Under the pieces are notes generated by a model. That model did not search any database. It saw nothing but the letters and a program-made list of their open reading frames with translations, and was not told the DNA's origin. Of a stretch of 32,099 nucleotides of DNA, positions 31,252-32,099 are shown in pieces. Each line of letters starts with the position of its first letter. Positions within the stretch are counted from its first letter, which is position 1. The translations under genes were made by a program, and so were the position numbers. The stretch spans positions 1 to 32,099 of the forward strand of contig JAGHYV010000054.1 in the NCBI GenBank assembly GCA_017743475.1. The letters are read 5' to 3'. Origin of the DNA: Roseiflexus sp. GTDB lineage: Bacteria > Chloroflexota > Chloroflexia > Chloroflexales > Roseiflexaceae.

Positions 31252-31599
31252 TCACATAACCAGCGGCAGTCCCGCCCGCGCCCATGCAATAATCCCGCCG
31301 CGCAGGTTGAGCACCTTGCTATATCTGGCGCGGCGCAGCAGATCGGCGGCGACGCCACTGCGGTTGCCGGAGCGACAGATAGCGATGATGGTCGCATCTT
31401 TAGGAATGCTGCTCAGTTTGCGCGATAGTTGCCCCAACGGAATAAGCACACTGTCGGGGATGTGCGATTCAGCGTACTCTTCCCGTTCACGCACATCGAG
31501 CAGGTAGAGTCGTTCCCCCCGCGCGAGACGCCGCTGCATCTCGACCGGGGTGATTTCGTCGTGTTTGGGCTGCGCTCGAAAAAAGTTGAATTTGCACAT
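31252..31599 (-). CDS. Single-domain rhodanese-like sulfurtransferase
   Basis: 115 residues, one rhodanese domain. Such proteins move sulfane sulfur, using a persulfide on the active-site Cys. Here that is Cys75 in CRSGNRSG, the standard six-residue active-site loop. ITPVEMQRRL, LLDVREREEYAESHIPDSVLIPL (split by strands) and LRGGIIAWARAGLP are family landmarks. There is a short N-terminal extension (MCKFNFFRAQPKHDE) with a second Cys. AAAGGAG precedes the ATG by 5 bases. No signal peptide, so cytoplasmic. It lies 28 bases after the end of a broken histidine kinase on the same strand and may once have been in its transcript. Confidence 0.9.
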   Translation of the reverse strand: MCKFNFFRAQPKHDEITPVEMQRRLARGERLYLLDVREREEYAESHIPDSVLIPLGQLSRKLSSIPKDATIIAICRSGNRSGVAADLLRRARYSKVLNLRGGIIAWARAGLPLVM

Positions 31600-31626
31600 G
31601 GTTCTCCTTTTTCTTTGTTCTAATCT

Positions 31627-32099
31627 TCACCAGGAATATGATGCATCAAGCGATGTTGAGGTTACAGGCGCCTGTGCCACTGGGAGGGTGAACTGGAAGC
31701 AAGCCCCTCTGCCCGATTCACTTTTGACACCCATTGTACCTCCGTGCGCCAGCGCAAGTTGCCGCGCGATTGCCAGCCCCAGTCCCGCGCTACACTGCAT
31801 CCATGTGCGTCTGCGGTCAGCGCGCTAGAACCGGCCGAACACACGCAGCAGGTCATCCAAGGGAATGCTGGGACCGTTATCGATCACGCGAATACAGATC
31901 ACATGGCTCGCAGCCATCTGTTGAACGCCTCAGTGACACTGGCAACCTTTGCCGGTCCTGGGACCAGAGCGTGTTGGGTCAGATCTCCTTCAGCAAGACG
32001 TTGTGCAGCATATTCCGGTATTCGCCTCTTGCCGTTGGGATGGACTTTGAAGAAATATTCCGTTCTACTGATATCCGTCCGTGTCACGCCTCGCTCAGG
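31627..32099 (-). pseudogene. Broken sensor histidine kinase (HAMP and ATPase pieces), runs off the edge
   Basis: On the minus strand the segment 32087-31899 encodes a HAMP-like piece: AEGDLTQHALVPG and VTEAFNRWL. Directly after it, in another frame, comes the C-terminal ATPase part: VIDNGPSIPLDDLLRVFGRF, a TAG stop, RADRRRTW, then AGLGLAIARQLALAHGGTMG and SGRGACFQFTLPVA, ending at 31627. The stop replaces the Tyr expected in the conserved RFYRAD motif. The phospho-acceptor domain and N-box that should lie between HAMP and ATPase are missing. So there is a deletion with a frameshift plus a nonsense codon. The ATPase piece is still well preserved, which suggests fairly recent loss. Confidence 0.75.

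Noticed and set aside
30905-31285. 126-codon minus-strand frame upstream of the rhodanese gene
   Set aside because: Its repeated His-Pro-Arg-Ser-Arg segments come from the DNA direct repeat, and it overlaps the GH57 gene end without a ribosome site.

Overview
The window looks like a chromosomal segment of a filamentous anoxygenic phototroph of the Chloroflexota, most like Roseiflexus. This is inferred from remembered family resemblance, not from a search. Supporting signs are high G+C, Pro/Thr-rich linkers after signal peptides, a YLPLV motif after one signal peptide, a glyoxylate-shunt pair, and degenerate short repeats between genes. I see no rRNA, tRNA, CRISPR array or complete insertion sequence.

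Positions 1-8930, all minus strand, hold two phosphate-specific transport (Pst) clusters in tandem. The first transcribed is pstS2-pstC2-pstA-pstB-phoU (8746 down to 2803). It is followed by pstS1-pstC1 (2112 down past position 1). PstS2 is exceptional: two copies of the phosphate-binding domain are fused in frame, and their DNA is almost identical (811 of 812 bases by eye). It is preceded by a candidate Pho box made of TTAAC repeats on an 11-bp period, placed correctly over a TATACT -10 box. Both pstS genes are followed by a strong hairpin before pstC, which would suit high production of binding protein relative to permease.

Positions 8950-10500 are decayed or weakly coding: a frameshifted RsbR-type STAS pseudogene and two small hypothetical genes. 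Next come a GAF-PAS histidine kinase with an overlapping OmpR-family response regulator (10614-12954), an HMG-CoA-lyase-family enzyme (13001-13942) and a secreted two-domain carbohydrate-binding-type protein (14346-15809). On the minus strand lies aceB-aceA (malate synthase and isocitrate lyase, 18810-15933), ending convergently with the secreted-protein gene at a shared hairpin.

Positions 19270-24671 are the most interesting accessory region. Five plus-strand genes are joined by four successive 4-base ATGA overlaps: a sugar aminotransferase, a membrane-bound CapD/FlaA1-type nucleotide-sugar dehydratase, a TPR protein, a small secreted protein ending in LPNTAG plus ten residues, and a sortase. 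This suggests a coupled system that makes an amino sugar and attaches a secreted protein to something at the surface. The substrate lacks the usual membrane anchor.

Positions 24839-32099 hold a radical SAM protein with a C-terminal helix-hairpin-helix, a gamma-glutamyltransferase, a four-helix membrane protein, an overlapping pair of APH-fold pseudokinase and GH57-like protein, a single-domain rhodanese, and a broken histidine kinase at the right edge.
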